This document shows positions 44,559 through 56,464 of a stretch of 64,000 nucleotides of DNA, one piece after another; the first letter of the stretch is position 1, and each line of letters opens with the position of its first letter. This DNA is from Pseudobutyrivibrio sp. OR37 (lineage in GTDB: Bacteria; Bacillota; Clostridia; Lachnospirales; Lachnospiraceae). The DNA lies in NCBI RefSeq assembly GCF_900113655.1, contig NZ_FOQF01000011.1, positions 44,635 to 108,634 of the forward strand. Direction: 5' to 3'. The notes under the pieces are model-generated. The model was not told the origin of the DNA, searched no databases, and saw only the letters and a list, made by a program, of their open reading frames with translations. The position numbers and the translations under genes were made by a program.

Positions 44559-44978
44559 TTATTTAGCGTCCTTAGGTCTCTTAGCGCCGTACTTTGAACG
44601 TCCCTGCTTGCGGTTAGCAACGCCGGCTGTATCAAGTGTACCTCTGATTACATGGTAACGTGTACCTGGTAAATCCTTAACACGACCACCACGAATCAAA
44701 ACAACGCTATGCTCCTGAAGATTGTGGCCTTCGCCTGGAATGTATGAAGTTACTTCGATTCCGTTTGAAAGACGAACTCTGGCAATCTTACGAAGAGCTG
44801 AGTTAGGCTTCTTAGGTGTAGCTGTCTTAACAGCTGTACATACACCACGCTTCTGTGGAGAAGAAGTGTTAGTAGGCTTCTTCTTAAGAGAGTTATAACC
44901 TCTCTGAAGTGCTGGTGCTGTAGACTTCTTAACAGATGTCTGACGACCTTTTCTAACTAGCTGGTTGAATGTTGGCAT
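44559..44978 (-). CDS. rpsL: 30S ribosomal protein S12
   Basis: Decoding-centre protein of 139 residues. Typical sequence: [33 protein letters not shown] (position of the streptomycin-related Lys) and [17 protein letters not shown]. First gene of the str operon, with a strong promoter upstream. The ATG follows AGGAGG with 7 bases in between. Confidence 0.98.
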   Translation of the reverse strand: MPTFNQLVRKGRQTSVKKSTAPALQRGYNSLKKKPTNTSSPQKRGVCTAVKTATPKKPNSALRKIARVRLSNGIEVTSYIPGEGHNLQEHSVVLIRGGRVKDLPGTRYHVIRGTLDTAGVANRKQGRSKYGAKRPKDAK

Positions 44979-45049
44979 TCTTTTTTACCTCCTAATTTAT
45001 TTCTTCGCATGCAAATGTGTATAGTTATCCTATTAGCGCATGCTAGAAC

Positions 45050-45078
45050 ATTATATTTCCTTAAAATCATTCTGTCAA
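45050..45078 (-). promoter_or_regulatory. Consensus promoter of the str operon
   Basis: Minus-strand TTGACA (45073-45078), a 17-bp spacer and TATAAT (45050-45055), about 70 bases upstream of rpsL and just after the rpoC terminator. Confidence 0.9.
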
Positions 45079-45096
45079 GATAAAAAATGTGAAAAA

Positions 45097-45125
45097 AATG
45101 GCCTTGGTATAACGCCAAGGCCATT
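45097..45125 (-). terminator. Terminator of rpoC
   Basis: Arms AATGGCCTTGG and CCAAGGCCATT around a 7-base loop. A T-run of seven follows on the minus strand. Spaced 19 bases from the str operon promoter. Confidence 0.9.
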
Positions 45126-45142
45126 CAATATTTATAAATATA

Positions 45143-48100
45143 TTATTCTACATCTACTAATTCATCTGCTGAATCTGCTTCTGAACCTTCATTCTCAAGT
45201 GCTTCGAGAGCTGCCTGAGCCTCTGCCAACTGATTGTCAGTTGAAAGTGGGATGTTAGAATATCTCTTCATACCTGTACCAGCAGGGATTAAGCGACCGA
45301 TGATAACGTTCTCTTTAAGACCGTTAAGTGGATCAATCTTACCCTTGATAGCTGCATCAGTAAGAACCTTTGTTGTCTCCTGGAATGAAGCTGCTGAAAG
45401 GAATGAGTTAGTAGCAAGTGCTGCCTTTGTGATACCAAGAAGTTCCTGTGTACCAGTAGCAAGCTCCTTACCTTCTGCTTCCATCTTTTCGTTTGCATCT
45501 TCAAAATCAAGCCAATCTACAAGTGAACCTGGCATAAATCCTGTATCACCTGCTTCATCGACACGGATACGCTTTAACATCTGACGGCAAAGTACTTCAA
45601 TATGCTTATCGTTGATATCAACACCCTGTAAACGGTAAACACGCTGAACTTCACGGATTAAGTAATCCTGAACTGCTGACTTACCCTTGATTGCAAGGAT
45701 ATCATGTGGGTTTACAGAACCTTCTGTAAGCTCATCACCAGCCTCAAGCTCCTGTCCTGAAAGAACCTTGATACGTGAACCATAAGGGATGAGGTACTTC
45801 TCAACATCACCTGTAGCAGAGTTTGTAACAACAACCTCTCTCTTCTTTGTCTTAGAGTCTTCTTCAATAGAAACTGTACCAGCAATCTCTGTGATGATAG
45901 CAAGTCCCTTAGGCTTTCTAGCCTCGAAAAGCTCCTCGACACGAGGAAGACCCTGTGTAATATCGTTACCAGCGACACCACCAGTATGGAAAGTTCTCAT
46001 AGTAAGCTGTGTACCTGGCTCACCGATTGACTGTGCAGCGATGATACCGATTGCTTCACCGACCTGTACGGCACGACCAGAAGCCATGTTAGCACCATAA
46101 CACTTAGCACAAACACCAACGTGTGAACGACAGTTAAGTACGTTTCTAATCTTAACCTTCTTGATTGGCTGTCCCTTCTCATCTACACCACGCTCGATGA
46201 TTGCAGCTGCACGCTTAGGTGTAATCATGTGATTAGCCTTAACAATCATTTCGCCATTAGCATCGTAGATTGAGTAGCAAGAGAATCTACCTGTGATACG
46301 GTCCTTAAGAGACTCAATCTCTTCACGACCATCCATGAATGCGTATACCCACATACCAGGGATTTCTCTATCTGTTCCAGCAACACAGTCTGACTCACGG
46401 ATGATAAGTTCCTGAGCAACGTCAACCATTCGACGTGTCAAGTATCCTGAATCGGCTGTACGAAGCGCTGTATCTGAAAGACCCTTACGAGCACCATGAG
46501 CTGACATGAAGTACTCAAGTACGTCAAGACCTTCACGGAAGTTTGACTTAATAGGAAGCTCGATAGTCTTACCTGTTGTATCAGCCATCAAACCACGCAT
46601 ACCTGCAAGCTGTTTAATCTGCTTTTCAGAACCACGGGCACCTGAATCAGCCATCATGAAGATGTTGTTGTACTTATCAAGACCATCAAGAAGGTCTCTA
46701 GTAAGCTGATCATCAGTTTCCTTCCATGTATCTACAACTTCACGGTAACGCTCTTCCTCTGTGATAAGACCACGCTTGTACTGACGAGTAATCTTATCAA
46801 CTGTCTCTTCTGCCTGTGCAATAAGCTCTGGCTTCTGAGGTGGAACTGTCATATCTGAAATTGAAACTGTCATGGCAGCAATTGTTGAGTAGTGGTAACC
46901 CATTGCCTTGATATCATCAAGAACTTCTGCTGTCTTTGTAGCTCCGTGTGTATTAATAACTTTTTCAAGAATCTGCTTTAACTGCTTCTTACCAACATGG
47001 AAGTCTACTTCTGGAACAAGATCGTTCTCAGGCTTTGTACGATCTACGTAACCTAAATCCTGTGGAATGATCTCGTTAAAGAGAAGTCTACCAAGTGTTG
47101 ATGAAACATCGCCTGTAACTACAGTACCATCAGCATGTGTCTTAGAAACACGAACTGTGATACGAGCATGCATTGTAAGAGCCTTGTTCTCGTATGCAAG
47201 GATTGCTTCGTTAAGGTTCTTGAATACCTTACCCTCGCCTGGCTCTTCTCTAGTATCGCCAACTGTAGTACCACGCTCCTGTGTAAGGTAGTAAATACCA
47301 AGTACCATATCCTGTGAAGGAACGGCTACAGGACCACCGTCTGAAGGCTTAAGTAAGTTGTTAGGTGAGAGAAGCATAAATCTACACTCAGCCTGAGCCT
47401 CCTGAGTAAGTGGGAGGTGAACAGCCATCTGGTCACCATCGAAATCGGCGTTGAAGGCTGTACATACAAGTGGATGAAGCTTGATAGCTCTACCTTCTAC
47501 AAGGATAGGCTCGAAAGCCTGAATACCAAGTCTATGAAGTGTAGGAGCACGGTTAAGCATAACTGGATGCTCTTTAATGACATCTTCAAGGATGTCCCAA
47601 ACCTCTGGCTCAAACTTCTCTACCATCTTCTTAGCGTACTTAATGTTGTGTGCCATTCCGTTGCCAACAAGCTCCTTCATAACAAAAGGCTTGAAGAGCT
47701 CGAGAGCCATCTCCTTTGGAAGACCACACTGGTAAATCTTAAGTTCTGGTCCAACGACGATAACTGAACGACCTGAGTAGTCAACACGCTTACCAAGAAG
47801 GTTCTGTCTGAATCGACCAGACTTACCCTTAAGCATGTCTGAAAGTGACTTAAGTGGTCTGTTACCAGGACCTGTAACTGGACGTCCTCTTCGACCATTA
47901 TCGATAAGAGCATCAACAGCTTCCTGAAGCATACGCTTTTCGTTACGTACGATGATATCAGGAGCACCAAGCTCTAATAATCTACGAAGACGGTTATTTC
48001 TGTTGATAATACGACGGTATAAGTCGTTAAGGTCAGATGTGGCAAAACGGCCACCATCAAGCTGTACCATAGGACGAAGATCTGGTGGAATAACAGGAAT

Positions 48101-48811
48101 AACTGTCATAATCATCCACTCAGGTCTGTTTCCTGACTCACGGAATGCTTCAACAACCTCGAGTCTCTTAATGATACGTGAACGCTTCTGACCTGTAGCG
48201 TTATCTAATTCAATCTGAAGTCTAGTTGCTTCCTCATCAAGATCGATATCCTTGAGGAGCTCCTGAATAGCTTCAGCACCCATTCCTACTCTGAAGCCGT
48301 TACCATACTGCTCTCTAGCTTCCTGGTATTCAGCTTCTGTAAGAACCTGCTTGTACATAAGAGCTGTCTCACCTGCATCAAGCACAATGTATGATGCAAA
48401 GTAGAGAACCTTCTCTAATGTCTTTGGTGAAAGATCAAGAATAAGTCCCATACGTGAAGGGATTCCCTTGAAATACCAAATATGTGAAACTGGTGCAGCA
48501 AGTTCAATGTGACCCATACGCTCACGACGAACGCTTGCCTTTGTGATTTCTACGCCACAACGGTCACAAACTACACCCTTATAACGAATCTTTTTGTACT
48601 TTCCGCAGTGACATTCCCAGTCCTTGCTAGGTCCAAAAATCTTTTCGCAGAAAAGACCATCCTTTTCAGGCTTCAGTGTACGATAATTGATTGTCTCAGG
48701 CTTCTTTACCTCGCCACGAGACCACTGTCTGATCTTCTCAGGTGAAGCCAATCCAATCTGTATTGCGTCAAATGCTATTGGTTGATATGTCGCTTCTTTA
48801 TTCTCTGGCAT
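45143..48811 (-). CDS. rpoC: RNA polymerase beta' subunit
   Basis: Large catalytic subunit of 1222 residues. The zinc-ribbon cysteines lie in [21 protein letters not shown] near residue 67, the catalytic metal motif is NADFDGDQM near 455, and the bridge helix region with [19 protein letters not shown] is intact. The C-terminus is acidic. It begins 19 bases after rpoB ends with a GGGAGC ribosome site. Length is normal for Clostridia. Confidence 0.98.
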   Translation of the reverse strand: MPENKEATYQPIAFDAIQIGLASPEKIRQWSRGEVKKPETINYRTLKPEKDGLFCEKIFGPSKDWECHCGKYKKIRYKGVVCDRCGVEITKASVRRERMGHIELAAPVSHIWYFKGIPSRMGLILDLSPKTLEKVLYFASYIVLDAGETALMYKQVLTEAEYQEAREQYGNGFRVGMGAEAIQELLKDIDLDEEATRLQIELDNATGQKRSRIIKRLEVVEAFRESGNRPEWMIMTVIPVIPPDLRPMVQLDGGRFATSDLNDLYRRIINRNNRLRRLLELGAPDIIVRNEKRMLQEAVDALIDNGRRGRPVTGPGNRPLKSLSDMLKGKSGRFRQNLLGKRVDYSGRSVIVVGPELKIYQCGLPKEMALELFKPFVMKELVGNGMAHNIKYAKKMVEKFEPEVWDILEDVIKEHPVMLNRAPTLHRLGIQAFEPILVEGRAIKLHPLVCTAFNADFDGDQMAVHLPLTQEAQAECRFMLLSPNNLLKPSDGGPVAVPSQDMVLGIYYLTQERGTTVGDTREEPGEGKVFKNLNEAILAYENKALTMHARITVRVSKTHADGTVVTGDVSSTLGRLLFNEIIPQDLGYVDRTKPENDLVPEVDFHVGKKQLKQILEKVINTHGATKTAEVLDDIKAMGYHYSTIAAMTVSISDMTVPPQKPELIAQAEETVDKITRQYKRGLITEEERYREVVDTWKETDDQLTRDLLDGLDKYNNIFMMADSGARGSEKQIKQLAGMRGLMADTTGKTIELPIKSNFREGLDVLEYFMSAHGARKGLSDTALRTADSGYLTRRMVDVAQELIIRESDCVAGTDREIPGMWVYAFMDGREEIESLKDRITGRFSCYSIYDANGEMIVKANHMITPKRAAAIIERGVDEKGQPIKKVKIRNVLNCRSHVGVCAKCYGANMASGRAVQVGEAIGIIAAQSIGEPGTQLTMRTFHTGGVAGNDITQGLPRVEELFEARKPKGLAIITEIAGTVSIEEDSKTKKREVVVTNSATGDVEKYLIPYGSRIKVLSGQELEAGDELTEGSVNPHDILAIKGKSAVQDYLIREVQRVYRLQGVDINDKHIEVLCRQMLKRIRVDEAGDTGFMPGSLVDWLDFEDANEKMEAEGKELATGTQELLGITKAALATNSFLSAASFQETTKVLTDAAIKGKIDPLNGLKENVIIGRLIPAGTGMKRYSNIPLSTDNQLAEAQAALEALENEGSEADSADELVDVE

Positions 48812-48830
48812 TTTGTAGCTCCCTTCCTAT

Positions 48831-51800
48831 TTATTCCTCATCAAAATCATCTGCTACATCGCTAAAATCTTCATCATCTTCGAATGGTGTATCATCTTCA
48901 TCATCAACAAGGTCACCATCAGAATCAAACTTCTTCTTAGTAAATCCTGCCTGTGCGAATGAATTGTCATCTTCGAAAGCGAAGTTTCTATCACTACCTG
49001 CGATGATAGCATTGAGGTCTGTATTTCCATATTCACTTGTTTCCATGAGCTCTACCTCTTCACGGTTTTCATCGAGCACACGAACATCAAGACCAAGTGA
49101 CTGTAATTCCTTAAGTAATACCTTGAATGACTCAGGGATACCTGGTTCAGGAATGTTTTCACCCTTGATAATAGCTTCGTATGTCTTAACACGACCGATA
49201 ACATCATCAGACTTCATTGTAAGGATTTCCTGAAGTGTATATGATGCACCATAAGCCTCGAGGGCCCAAACTTCCATTTCTCCGAAACGCTGTCCACCAA
49301 ACTGTGCTTTACCACCAAGTGGCTGCTGTGTAACGAGAGAGTAAGGACCAGTTGAACGAGCGTGGATCTTATCATCTACCAAGTGGTGGAGCTTAAGGTA
49401 ATGCATGTGACCGATTGTAACTGGGCCATCAAATGGCTCACCTGTACGACCATCACGAAGCTGTACCTTACCATCACGAGAGATTGGAACACCCTTCCAA
49501 AGTGCTCTGTGTGCACGGTTTGTTGAAAGGTAATCCATAACGTCATCACGAAGAATATCTACATACTTATCGTAGAATGTCTCCTCGCCGTTTTCAGCTT
49601 CTTCCTTGTCAAATGGCATGTTTACATAATCATTTGCAAGTTCAAGTGTATCCTGGATATCAATTTCCTTTGCACCATCAAATACTGGTGTCTCAATGTC
49701 AAATCCAAGTGCCTTTGCTGCAAGAGAAAGGTGAATCTCAAGGACCTGACCGATATTCATACGTGAAGGAACGCCCAATGGGTTAAGTACGATATCAAGT
49801 GGACGACCATTTGGAAGATATGGCATATCTTCTACTGGAAGCACGCGGGAAACTACACCCTTGTTACCGTGACGACCGGCCATCTTATCACCAACACCGA
49901 TTTTTCTCTTCTGAGCGATGTAAATACGAACTGACTTGTTTACTCCTGGAGCAAGCTCATCACCGTTTTCACGAGTGAATACCTTAGCGTCTACAACGAT
50001 ACCGTAAGCACCGTGTGGAACACGAAGTGATGTATCACGAACTTCTCTAGCCTTCTCACCGAAGATTGCAAGAAGAAGTCTCTCTTCTGGTGTACGCTCT
50101 GTCTCACCCTTTGGTGTAACCTTACCAACAAGGATATCACCGGCACGAACCTCAGCACCGATACGGATGATACCGCTCTCATCAAGATCCTTAAGAGCAT
50201 CATCACCTACACCAGCAACATCACGTGTGATTTCCTCTGGTCCAAGCTTTGTATCACGAGCATCGATTTCGTACTCTTCAATATGGATAGATGTATAAAC
50301 ATCATCCTGAACGAGGCGCTCTGAAAGAAGAACGGCATCCTCGTAGTTGTAACCTTCCCATGTCATGAAACCGATAAGTGGGTTCTTACCAAGGGCAAGC
50401 TCACCATTCTTTGTAGAAGGACCATCAGCGATAACCTCGCCAGCTTCTACATGGTCACCCTTAAATACGATAGGGCGCTGATTATAGCAGTTAGACTGGT
50501 TAGAACGTGTGAACTTGAAGAGTGTGTACTCATCTCTTGTTCCGTCTTCGTCAGCCTTAACGATAATTCTGTTTGTCTCAGACATCTCAACGATACCTGC
50601 GCGCTTTGCAACTACGCAGACACCTGAATCGACAGCTGTCTTAGGTTCCATACCTGTACCAACAACTGGTGCTTCTGTAGTAAGAAGAGGAACGGCCTGA
50701 CGCTGCATGTTTGATCCCATGAGGGCACGTGTAGGGTCATCGTTCTGAAGGAATGGAATAGATGCAGTAGCAACTGAGAATACCATCTTAGGAGATACGT
50801 CCATGTAATCGAACATCTTCTTATCGTATTCCTGTGTCTCCTCGCGGAAACGACCAGATACGTTCTTTCTCATGAAGTGGCCTTCTTCGTCAAGCTTGAC
50901 ATTAGCCTGTGCTACATGGTAGTTATCCTCTTCATCTGCTGTCATGTAAACAACTTCGTCTGTTACACGTGGGTTCTCTGGGTCTGACTTATCAATACGT
51001 CTGTATGGCGCCTCAATAAAGCCGTACTCATTGATACGAGCATAGCTTGCAAGAGAGTTGATAAGACCGATGTTAGGTCCTTCAGGTGTCTCGATAGGGC
51101 ACATACGTCCATAGTGAGAATAGTGAACGTCTCGAACCTCGAATCCGGCACGATCTCTTGAAAGACCACCAGGACCAAGAGCTGAAAGACGTCTCTTATG
51201 TGTCAACTCTGAAAGTGGATTGTTCTGATCCATGAACTGTGACAACTGTGAACTACCAAAGAATTCCTTGATAGCAGCTGTAACAGGCTTAATATTGATA
51301 AGGTTCTGTGGAGAGATATCCTCAAGGTCACGAGTAGTCATACGCTCACGTACAACCTTCTCAAGACGTGATAAACCGATTCTGTACTGGTTCTGTAATA
51401 ACTCACCGACAGCACGGATACGACGGTTACCAAGGTGATCGATATCATCATCCTTACCAATGCCATATTCAAGATGCATGTTGTAGTTAATAGAAGCAAA
51501 AATATCCTCAACAGTGATGTGCTTTGGAATAAGATCTGCTACATTTCTTACGATAGCATCTTCGATATCTTCTTTTGTTGTGTTCTCAGAGAGAATTCTC
51601 TCAAGAACTGGGTAATAAACGAGCTCTGTAACACCAAGAGCTTCTGCATCACAATCAACAAACTTTGTGATGTCTACCATCATATTTGAAAGGACCTTGA
51701 CATTGCGTGTCTCTGCCTGAATATATACATGTGTAACTGCTGCGTTCTGGATTTCATCAGCCTTCTCGATAGTAATCTTATCTCCAGCCTTTGCGATGAT

Positions 51801-52736
51801 TTCACCAGTTGTTGTATCAACAACATCCTCAGCTAAAATCTGACCTGCAATACGGTTGCGAAGCATAAGCTTCTTATTGAATTTATAACGTCCAACCTTT
51901 GCAAGGTCATAACGTCTAGGATCGAAGAACATACCGTGGATAAGTGACTCTGCACTATCCTTAGCAAGTGGCTCGCCTGGACGAAGCTTACGATATAACT
52001 CTAAAAGGCCGCCTTCATAGCTACCCTGTGGATTCTTTTCTGTGATAGATGGATCCTTAGCAAATGTAGCAAGAATCTTTGGCTCCTCACCGAAAACATC
52101 TATAATTTCCTGGTTTGTTCCTAAACCAAGTGCACGGATAAGAACTGTAACAGGTACCTTTCTGTTACGATCTACACGTACATAAAAAACGTCATTGGAA
52201 TCAGTCTCATACTCTAACCAAGCACCACGGTTTGGAATTACAGTACAAGAATACAACTCCTTACCAATCTTATCGTGACCGATTGCATAGTAGATACCTG
52301 GTGAACGTACCAACTGGCTGACGATAACACGCTCCGCTCCATTGATAACGAATGTACCTGTCTCAGTCATAAGTGGTAAATCACCCATAAAGATTTCGTG
52401 CTCCTGCATATCGCCGGATTCCTTGTTAACAAGGCGCACTTTCACCTTTAAAGGTGCAGCATATGTTGCATCTCTTTCCTTGCACTGTGGGATTGTATAT
52501 TTCACCTCATCCTTGCACAGTGTAAAGTCAACAAAATGTAACTCAAGCTGGTTACCCCTATCTTGAATAGGAGAGATATCTGCGAATGCTTCTTTTAATC
52601 CGTCCTTAACGAACCAGTCGTAACTGTCCTTCTGGACCTCGATTAAATTAGGCATCTCAAGTACCTCTTTTTGTCTCGAGTAACTCATACGCAAGTTCTT
52701 TCCAGCTTTCACTGGACGTATTCTGTTTTTCTCCAT
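48831..52736 (-). CDS. rpoB: RNA polymerase beta subunit
   Basis: Catalytic subunit of about 1301 residues from the ATG at 52734-52736. This ATG is preferred because AGAGGTGG lies upstream; an in-frame ATG 18 bases earlier overlaps that site. The rifampicin region reads [29 protein letters not shown] and the C-terminal region has [24 protein letters not shown]. The acidic C-terminal tail ([14 protein letters not shown]) is longer than in Bacillus. rpoB has its own promoter, separated by a terminator from rplL. Confidence 0.98.
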   Translation of the reverse strand: MEKNRIRPVKAGKNLRMSYSRQKEVLEMPNLIEVQKDSYDWFVKDGLKEAFADISPIQDRGNQLELHFVDFTLCKDEVKYTIPQCKERDATYAAPLKVKVRLVNKESGDMQEHEIFMGDLPLMTETGTFVINGAERVIVSQLVRSPGIYYAIGHDKIGKELYSCTVIPNRGAWLEYETDSNDVFYVRVDRNRKVPVTVLIRALGLGTNQEIIDVFGEEPKILATFAKDPSITEKNPQGSYEGGLLELYRKLRPGEPLAKDSAESLIHGMFFDPRRYDLAKVGRYKFNKKLMLRNRIAGQILAEDVVDTTTGEIIAKAGDKITIEKADEIQNAAVTHVYIQAETRNVKVLSNMMVDITKFVDCDAEALGVTELVYYPVLERILSENTTKEDIEDAIVRNVADLIPKHITVEDIFASINYNMHLEYGIGKDDDIDHLGNRRIRAVGELLQNQYRIGLSRLEKVVRERMTTRDLEDISPQNLINIKPVTAAIKEFFGSSQLSQFMDQNNPLSELTHKRRLSALGPGGLSRDRAGFEVRDVHYSHYGRMCPIETPEGPNIGLINSLASYARINEYGFIEAPYRRIDKSDPENPRVTDEVVYMTADEEDNYHVAQANVKLDEEGHFMRKNVSGRFREETQEYDKKMFDYMDVSPKMVFSVATASIPFLQNDDPTRALMGSNMQRQAVPLLTTEAPVVGTGMEPKTAVDSGVCVVAKRAGIVEMSETNRIIVKADEDGTRDEYTLFKFTRSNQSNCYNQRPIVFKGDHVEAGEVIADGPSTKNGELALGKNPLIGFMTWEGYNYEDAVLLSERLVQDDVYTSIHIEEYEIDARDTKLGPEEITRDVAGVGDDALKDLDESGIIRIGAEVRAGDILVGKVTPKGETERTPEERLLLAIFGEKAREVRDTSLRVPHGAYGIVVDAKVFTRENGDELAPGVNKSVRIYIAQKRKIGVGDKMAGRHGNKGVVSRVLPVEDMPYLPNGRPLDIVLNPLGVPSRMNIGQVLEIHLSLAAKALGFDIETPVFDGAKEIDIQDTLELANDYVNMPFDKEEAENGEETFYDKYVDILRDDVMDYLSTNRAHRALWKGVPISRDGKVQLRDGRTGEPFDGPVTIGHMHYLKLHHLVDDKIHARSTGPYSLVTQQPLGGKAQFGGQRFGEMEVWALEAYGASYTLQEILTMKSDDVIGRVKTYEAIIKGENIPEPGIPESFKVLLKELQSLGLDVRVLDENREEVELMETSEYGNTDLNAIIAGSDRNFAFEDDNSFAQAGFTKKKFDSDGDLVDDEDDTPFEDDEDFSDVADDFDEE

Positions 52737-52855
52737 TGACGTTCCACCTCTCATAATATTTTAAATTTGGAAAAATCTTAACTAAATTAGGTGTGAAAAT
52801 CCATGCATAAAAATAAGCATAGAAGTACACACTGCACCACAATAGTGCAAACTAC

Positions 52856-52885
52856 ATTCTATGCCAAAAGCAACAATAAAGTCAA
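52856..52885 (-). promoter_or_regulatory. Promoter of rpoBC
   Basis: Minus-strand TTGACT (52880-52885), an 18-bp spacer and TAGAAT (52856-52861), followed by a leader of about 110 bases. Between the rplL terminator and rpoB. Confidence 0.8.
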
Positions 52886-52913
52886 GTATTTATTTGTATA
52901 TTTTAAAAAAAAT

Positions 52914-52939
52914 TTGGCAGGCTCTTACGAACCTGCCAA
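52914..52939 (-). terminator. Terminator of rplL
   Basis: Arms TTGGCAGG and CCTGCCAA around a 10-base loop, followed on the minus strand by nine T-rich bases. Ends the rplJ-rplL unit and uncouples rpoB. Confidence 0.9.
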
Positions 52940-52960
52940 TGATTAACAATCGAGTTTAAA

Positions 52961-53335
52961 TTACTTTAATGTAACCTTTGCACCGATTTCCTCAAGCTGA
53001 GCCTTGATTGACTCTGCTGTAGCCTTGTCAGCTGCTTCCTTGATTACCTTTGGAGCGCCATCAACGAGTTCCTTAGCTTCCTTAAGTCCAAGACCAGTAG
53101 CCTCACGAACAACCTTGATAACCTTAACCTTCTCAGAACCTACTTCTGTAAGCTCTACGTCGAACTCATCCTTTTCCTCAGCTGCTGCTGCACCGTCTGC
53201 TGCTGCTGCAACTACAACGCCTGCTGCTGCAGAAACGCCGAATTCTTCCTCACATGCCTTTACAAGGTCATTTAACTCTAATACGCTAAGCTCTTTGATA
53301 GCTGCGATAAACTCTTCTGTTGTCATCTTTGCCAT
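52961..53335 (-). CDS. rplL: 50S ribosomal protein L7/L12
   Basis: Stalk protein of 124 residues. N-terminal dimerisation part ([26 protein letters not shown]), Ala-rich flexible hinge ([23 protein letters not shown]) and C-terminal domain with [21 protein letters not shown]. Follows rplJ by 44 bases. Confidence 0.97.
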   Translation of the reverse strand: MAKMTTEEFIAAIKELSVLELNDLVKACEEEFGVSAAAGVVVAAAADGAAAAEEKDEFDVELTEVGSEKVKVIKVVREATGLGLKEAKELVDGAPKVIKEAADKATAESIKAQLEEIGAKVTLK

Positions 53336-53379
53336 GATTATTTTCCTCCATTAAATGATTAATTAAAAAATAAAATAAA

Positions 53380-53913
53380 TTACTCTGCATCTGCTGCTGG
53401 AGCTTCCTCTGCTGGAGCCTCTGTAGATGCACCACCCTGCTCTGCGATCTGGTTGAGTACGCGAGCGAAGTTTGTGATTGGTGACTGTAAGCTGCCAAGT
53501 AACTTTGAAAGGAGCTCCTCTCTGCCTGGTACAGCTGCAACTGCTGTCATGCCCTGAGCATCATAGAATGTTCCTTCAACAACGCCGGCCTTAATCTCAA
53601 GCTTATTAGCTGTCTTAGCAAACTTAGCAATGATTCTAGCTGGTGCTGTAGCGTCATCCTTTGATACAGCGATTGCGCTAGGTCCTTCAAGAACCTCATC
53701 AAGTGCTGCGAAGTCAGTTCCTTCGAAAGCGCGCTTCATAAGTGTATTCTTGTATACCTTGTATGTAACGCCTGCTTCACGAAGCTGCTTACGTAACTGT
53801 GTGTCTTCTGCAACTGTAAGTCCACGAGCGTCAACTACTACAACTGATGCTGCATCTTTAACCTGAGCTGAGATCTCGTCAACGATAGGCTGCTTTAATT
53901 CAACTTTTGCCAC
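53380..53913 (-). CDS. rplJ: 50S ribosomal protein L10
   Basis: Stalk base protein of 177 residues that binds L7/L12 dimers with its C-terminal helix. Visible blocks are KQPIVDEISAQVKDAASVVVVDARGLTVAEDTQLRKQLREAGV and YKVYKNTLMKRAFEGTD. It starts with GTG (53911-53913) after AAGGAGGAAAAATTC. Its C-terminal tail is Ala/Glu-rich. The message carries an L10-type leader. Confidence 0.97.
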   Translation of the reverse strand: MAKVELKQPIVDEISAQVKDAASVVVVDARGLTVAEDTQLRKQLREAGVTYKVYKNTLMKRAFEGTDFAALDEVLEGPSAIAVSKDDATAPARIIAKFAKTANKLEIKAGVVEGTFYDAQGMTAVAAVPGREELLSKLLGSLQSPITNFARVLNQIAEQGGASTEAPAEEAPAADAE

Positions 53914-53962
53914 GAATTTTTCCTCCTTATAATTTTCTTAGTGTTGCTTATATGAGGATAAG

Positions 53963-54080
53963 TAAAAAACCTCTATGCCATAAAGACATAGAGGTGATTA
54001 ATCGATAAATACTTAATCGTCCTCGGCTGGTAGAATAAATCTTTACGGCTAACGCCACCTGCTGTCTTCGGCAACAACTT
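53963..54080 (-). promoter_or_regulatory. L10 ribosomal protein leader with terminator
   Basis: The leader contains GTTGCCGAAGACAGCAGGT (54058-54076 region on the minus strand), the conserved core of the Firmicute L10 leader that binds L10(L12)4. Paired arms follow and then a hairpin with ACCTCTATG and CATAGAGGT (53969-53995) and a T-run, which can act as an attenuator before rplJ. Binding of excess L10-L12 would favour termination; this is family knowledge. Confidence 0.85.
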
Positions 54081-54085
54081 TTTGC

Positions 54086-54114
54086 ATTATATCATTTGTA
54101 TATAGGACTGTCAA
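54086..54114 (-). promoter_or_regulatory. Consensus promoter of rplJ-rplL
   Basis: Minus-strand TTGACA (54109-54114), a 17-bp spacer and TATAAT (54086-54091). It starts 4 bases after the rplA stop codon and initiates at the first bases of the L10 leader. Confidence 0.9.
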
Positions 54115-54117
54115 CTA

Positions 54118-54813
54118 TTAGTTAGAAACCTTAGCAACATTAAGCTTAACGCCAGGTCCCATTGTAGGAGCAAGTGAAATGCTCTTAATGTACTGACCCT
54201 TTAAGCTTGATGGCTTAGCCTTGTTGATAGCGTCCATAAGAGTCTGGAAGTTGTCCGCTAACTGCTCCTCTGTGAAAGAAGCCTTTCCGATAGGTACATG
54301 GATAATGTTTGTCTTATCAAGTCTATACTCAATCTTACCAGCTTTGATTTCCTCAACAGCCTTAGCAACATCCATAGTAACTGTTCCAGCCTTAGGGTTT
54401 GGCATAAGTCCTCTAGGTCCAAGTACACGACCAAGACGACCAACAACACCCATCATATCTGGTGTAGCAACTACAGAATCGAAATCAGACCATCCTTCGT
54501 TCTGAATCTTTGGAATGAGTTCCTCGCCGCCTACGAAATCAGCGCCTGCAGCCTGTGCTTCATCAAGCTTAGCACCCTTAGCGAATACTAAAACTCGTAC
54601 AGTCTTACCAGTTCCGTGTGGAAGTACAACTGCACCACGGATCTGCTGCTCAGCGTGACGTCCGTCACAACCAGTTCTGATATGAGCTTCAATAGTCTCA
54701 TCAAATTTTGCAGTAGCATTCTTCTTTACCTGTGAGATTGCTTCTGCTGGATCATATGCAACTGACTTGTCGTATGAGCTAACAGCTGCAACGTATTTCT
54801 TTCCTCTTTTCAT
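54118..54813 (-). CDS. rplA: 50S ribosomal protein L1
   Basis: 23S rRNA-binding protein of 231 residues. Typical core: [55 protein letters not shown] and [21 protein letters not shown]. The start is the ATG at 54811-54813 with CAGGAGGTAAAC directly upstream; an earlier in-frame ATG is less probable. It lies 86 bases after rplK. Confidence 0.97.
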   Translation of the reverse strand: MKRGKKYVAAVSSYDKSVAYDPAEAISQVKKNATAKFDETIEAHIRTGCDGRHAEQQIRGAVVLPHGTGKTVRVLVFAKGAKLDEAQAAGADFVGGEELIPKIQNEGWSDFDSVVATPDMMGVVGRLGRVLGPRGLMPNPKAGTVTMDVAKAVEEIKAGKIEYRLDKTNIIHVPIGKASFTEEQLADNFQTLMDAINKAKPSSLKGQYIKSISLAPTMGPGVKLNVAKVSN

Positions 54814-54899
54814 GTTTACCTCCTGTGGTTTATCGAGCTTTTCAGCTCTCCCACTCAATTAATTAATAAGTAAGAACGTTGTTTTCGCTAAGCTGCAAA

Positions 54900-55325
54900 T
54901 TACTCTACAACCTCAACGCCCATTGATCTACATGTTCCTTCGATCATGCTCATAGCTGCCTCAAGTGAAGCTGCGTTAAGGTCAGGCATCTTTGTCTCTG
55001 CGATTTCCTGAACCTGAGCCTTTGTAATCTTTGCAACCTTTGTCTTATTAGGTGTGCCAGATGCCTTCTGAAGCTTGCAAGCCTTCTTAATAAGAACTGC
55101 TGCTGGTGGAGTCTTTGTGATGAAGCTGAAGCTTCTATCTGCATAAACAGTGATAACTGTAGGAACGATTGTATCTCCCATATCAGCTGTCTTTGCGTTA
55201 AACTGCTTTGTAAACTCCACGATATTTACACCGTGCTGACCAAGTGCTGGACCTACAGGTGGGGCTGGTGTAGCCTTGCCTGCTGGAATCTGCAACTTGA
55301 TATAGCCTTCAATTTTCTTTGCCAT
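54900..55325 (-). CDS. rplK: 50S ribosomal protein L11
   Basis: 23S rRNA GTPase-centre protein of 141 residues. Landmarks: [34 protein letters not shown] (proline-rich N-terminal domain) and [32 protein letters not shown] (RNA-binding domain). Follows nusG with a 58-base gap. Confidence 0.97.
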   Translation of the reverse strand: MAKKIEGYIKLQIPAGKATPAPPVGPALGQHGVNIVEFTKQFNAKTADMGDTIVPTVITVYADRSFSFITKTPPAAVLIKKACKLQKASGTPNKTKVAKITKAQVQEIAETKMPDLNAASLEAAMSMIEGTCRSMGVEVVE

Positions 55326-55383
55326 GATATCCTATTCCTCCTGCAAAACTATCCGACACATTAATTCAAAAGATAGTGCCGAA

Positions 55384-55914
55384 TTAATCCATCTTTCGTA
55401 CGTCCGTGAAATCAATCTCAACTGGTGTTTCACGTCCGAACATTTCAACGCTGATTGTGACTGTCTGTTTCTTAGCATTGATAAACTTAACAACACCAAC
55501 GGTATCTTTCCAGGTACCATCGATAACACTAAGGGTATCCCCAATCTCAAAGTCAACCTCAACGTTAACCTTTTCAGTGTTTGAACCTAGTAAGTATGCC
55601 TGAACCTCTGCGTCTGACAATGGCACTGGCTTACTTCCTGGTCCAACGAAGCCTGTAACACCTCTTGTGTTTCTGACAACATACCAGGTTTCATCATTCA
55701 TAATCATCTCAATAAGAACGTAACCAGGGTACATCTTTTTTGAAACTTGCTTTTTAACGCCATCCTTAGTTTCGGTAACCTCAACCATAGGTACTCGTAC
55801 ATCAAGAATCTGCTCCTCGAGATGTTGTGTCTCGATTGCCTTTTCAATGTTTGTCTTGACTTTGTTCTCATAGCCTGAGTAAGTATGAACTACATACCAC
55901 TTTGCCTCTGCCAT
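55384..55914 (-). CDS. nusG: Transcription antitermination/termination factor NusG
   Basis: RNA polymerase-associated factor of about 176 residues. N-terminal NGN domain (AKWYVVHTYSGYENKVKTNIE; KKMYPGYVLIEMIMNDETWYVVRNTRGVTGFVG) and C-terminal KOW domain (FEIGDTLSVIDGTWKDTVGVVKFINAKKQTVTISVEMFGRETPVEIDFTDV). The ATG at 55912-55914 lies behind a GGAGG site, which overlaps the end of secE. Confidence 0.97.
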   Translation of the reverse strand: MAEAKWYVVHTYSGYENKVKTNIEKAIETQHLEEQILDVRVPMVEVTETKDGVKKQVSKKMYPGYVLIEMIMNDETWYVVRNTRGVTGFVGPGSKPVPLSDAEVQAYLLGSNTEKVNVEVDFEIGDTLSVIDGTWKDTVGVVKFINAKKQTVTISVEMFGRETPVEIDFTDVRKMD

Positions 55915-55928
55915 ATGCGATGCCTCCA

Positions 55929-56126
55929 TTATAAATTAACTAGGATATTAACACCCTTGTTGATCACTGCATCTAATACGATGATGATCACTGCTACAAC
56001 TACTGACACAGCAACTACTGCTGTTGTCTGCTTTGACACGTCCTTAGGATCTGCCCAGACAATCTTGTTAAACTCTGCCTTGAGACCCGCGAAACGTCCT
56101 GACTTTACCTTCTTCTCTTCTGTCAT
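55929..56126 (-). CDS. secE: Preprotein translocase subunit SecE
   Basis: Small translocon subunit of 65 residues with one membrane helix (about 38-58) after the amphipathic segment FAGLKAEFNKIVWADPKDVSKQT, the SecE signature. It is the single-helix form found in most Gram-positives. Located between rpmG and nusG as usual. Confidence 0.95.
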   Translation of the reverse strand: MTEEKKVKSGRFAGLKAEFNKIVWADPKDVSKQTTAVVAVSVVVAVIIIVLDAVINKGVNILVNL

Positions 56127-56144
56127 CTCTGCACCTCCGCTAGA

Positions 56145-56294
56145 CTACTTTGTCTCTTTGTGCATTGTGTGTTTCTTGCAGAATCTGCAATACTTCTTTG
56201 TTTCCATTCTGTCAGGGTGTGTCTTCTTGTCTTTTGTCATGTTGTAATTACGCTGCTGGCACTCTGTGCAAGCCAATGTTATCTTTGTGCGCAC
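56145..56294 (-). CDS. rpmG: 50S ribosomal protein L33
   Basis: Protein of 49 residues: [20 protein letters not shown] at the start and [20 protein letters not shown] at the end. The cysteine pairs C9/C12 and C36/C39 form the zinc ribbon, so it is the zinc-binding form. It starts with GTG (56292-56294) after GGAGGTGGAAGTT. It is too short to appear in ordinary ORF lists and is the first gene of the secE-nusG-rplKA run. Confidence 0.95.
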   Translation of the reverse strand: MRTKITLACTECQQRNYNMTKDKKTHPDRMETKKYCRFCKKHTMHKETK

Positions 56295-56414
56295 AACTTC
56301 CACCTCCGTTAAATTTCTACTTTGGTCCCCTTATACTCACTCATCATAGCGAACAATTTGATGAGGCGAAAAAAGAGCATAAAAAAAAGACCTGCTTTTC
56401 TTAGTCGCTAGCTA

Positions 56415-56443
56415 AATTTATCATAGCTTGCAATAAGTGTCAA
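56415..56443 (-). promoter_or_regulatory. Promoter of rpmG-secE-nusG-rplK-rplA
   Basis: Minus-strand TTGACA (56438-56443), a 17-bp spacer and TAAATT (56415-56420), followed by a leader of about 115 bases. It lies directly behind the sugar permease gene, with no terminator visible between them. Confidence 0.82.
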
Positions 56444-56464
56444 GTCTTTTTTTATTTGTTACTA

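Noticed and set aside
56386..56452. A/T-rich inverted repeat (AAAAAAAGAC and GTCTTTTTTT) around the rpmG promoter
   Set aside because: Arms are mostly A or T with a loop of over 40 bases that includes the promoter; chance pairing in AT-rich DNA is likely.
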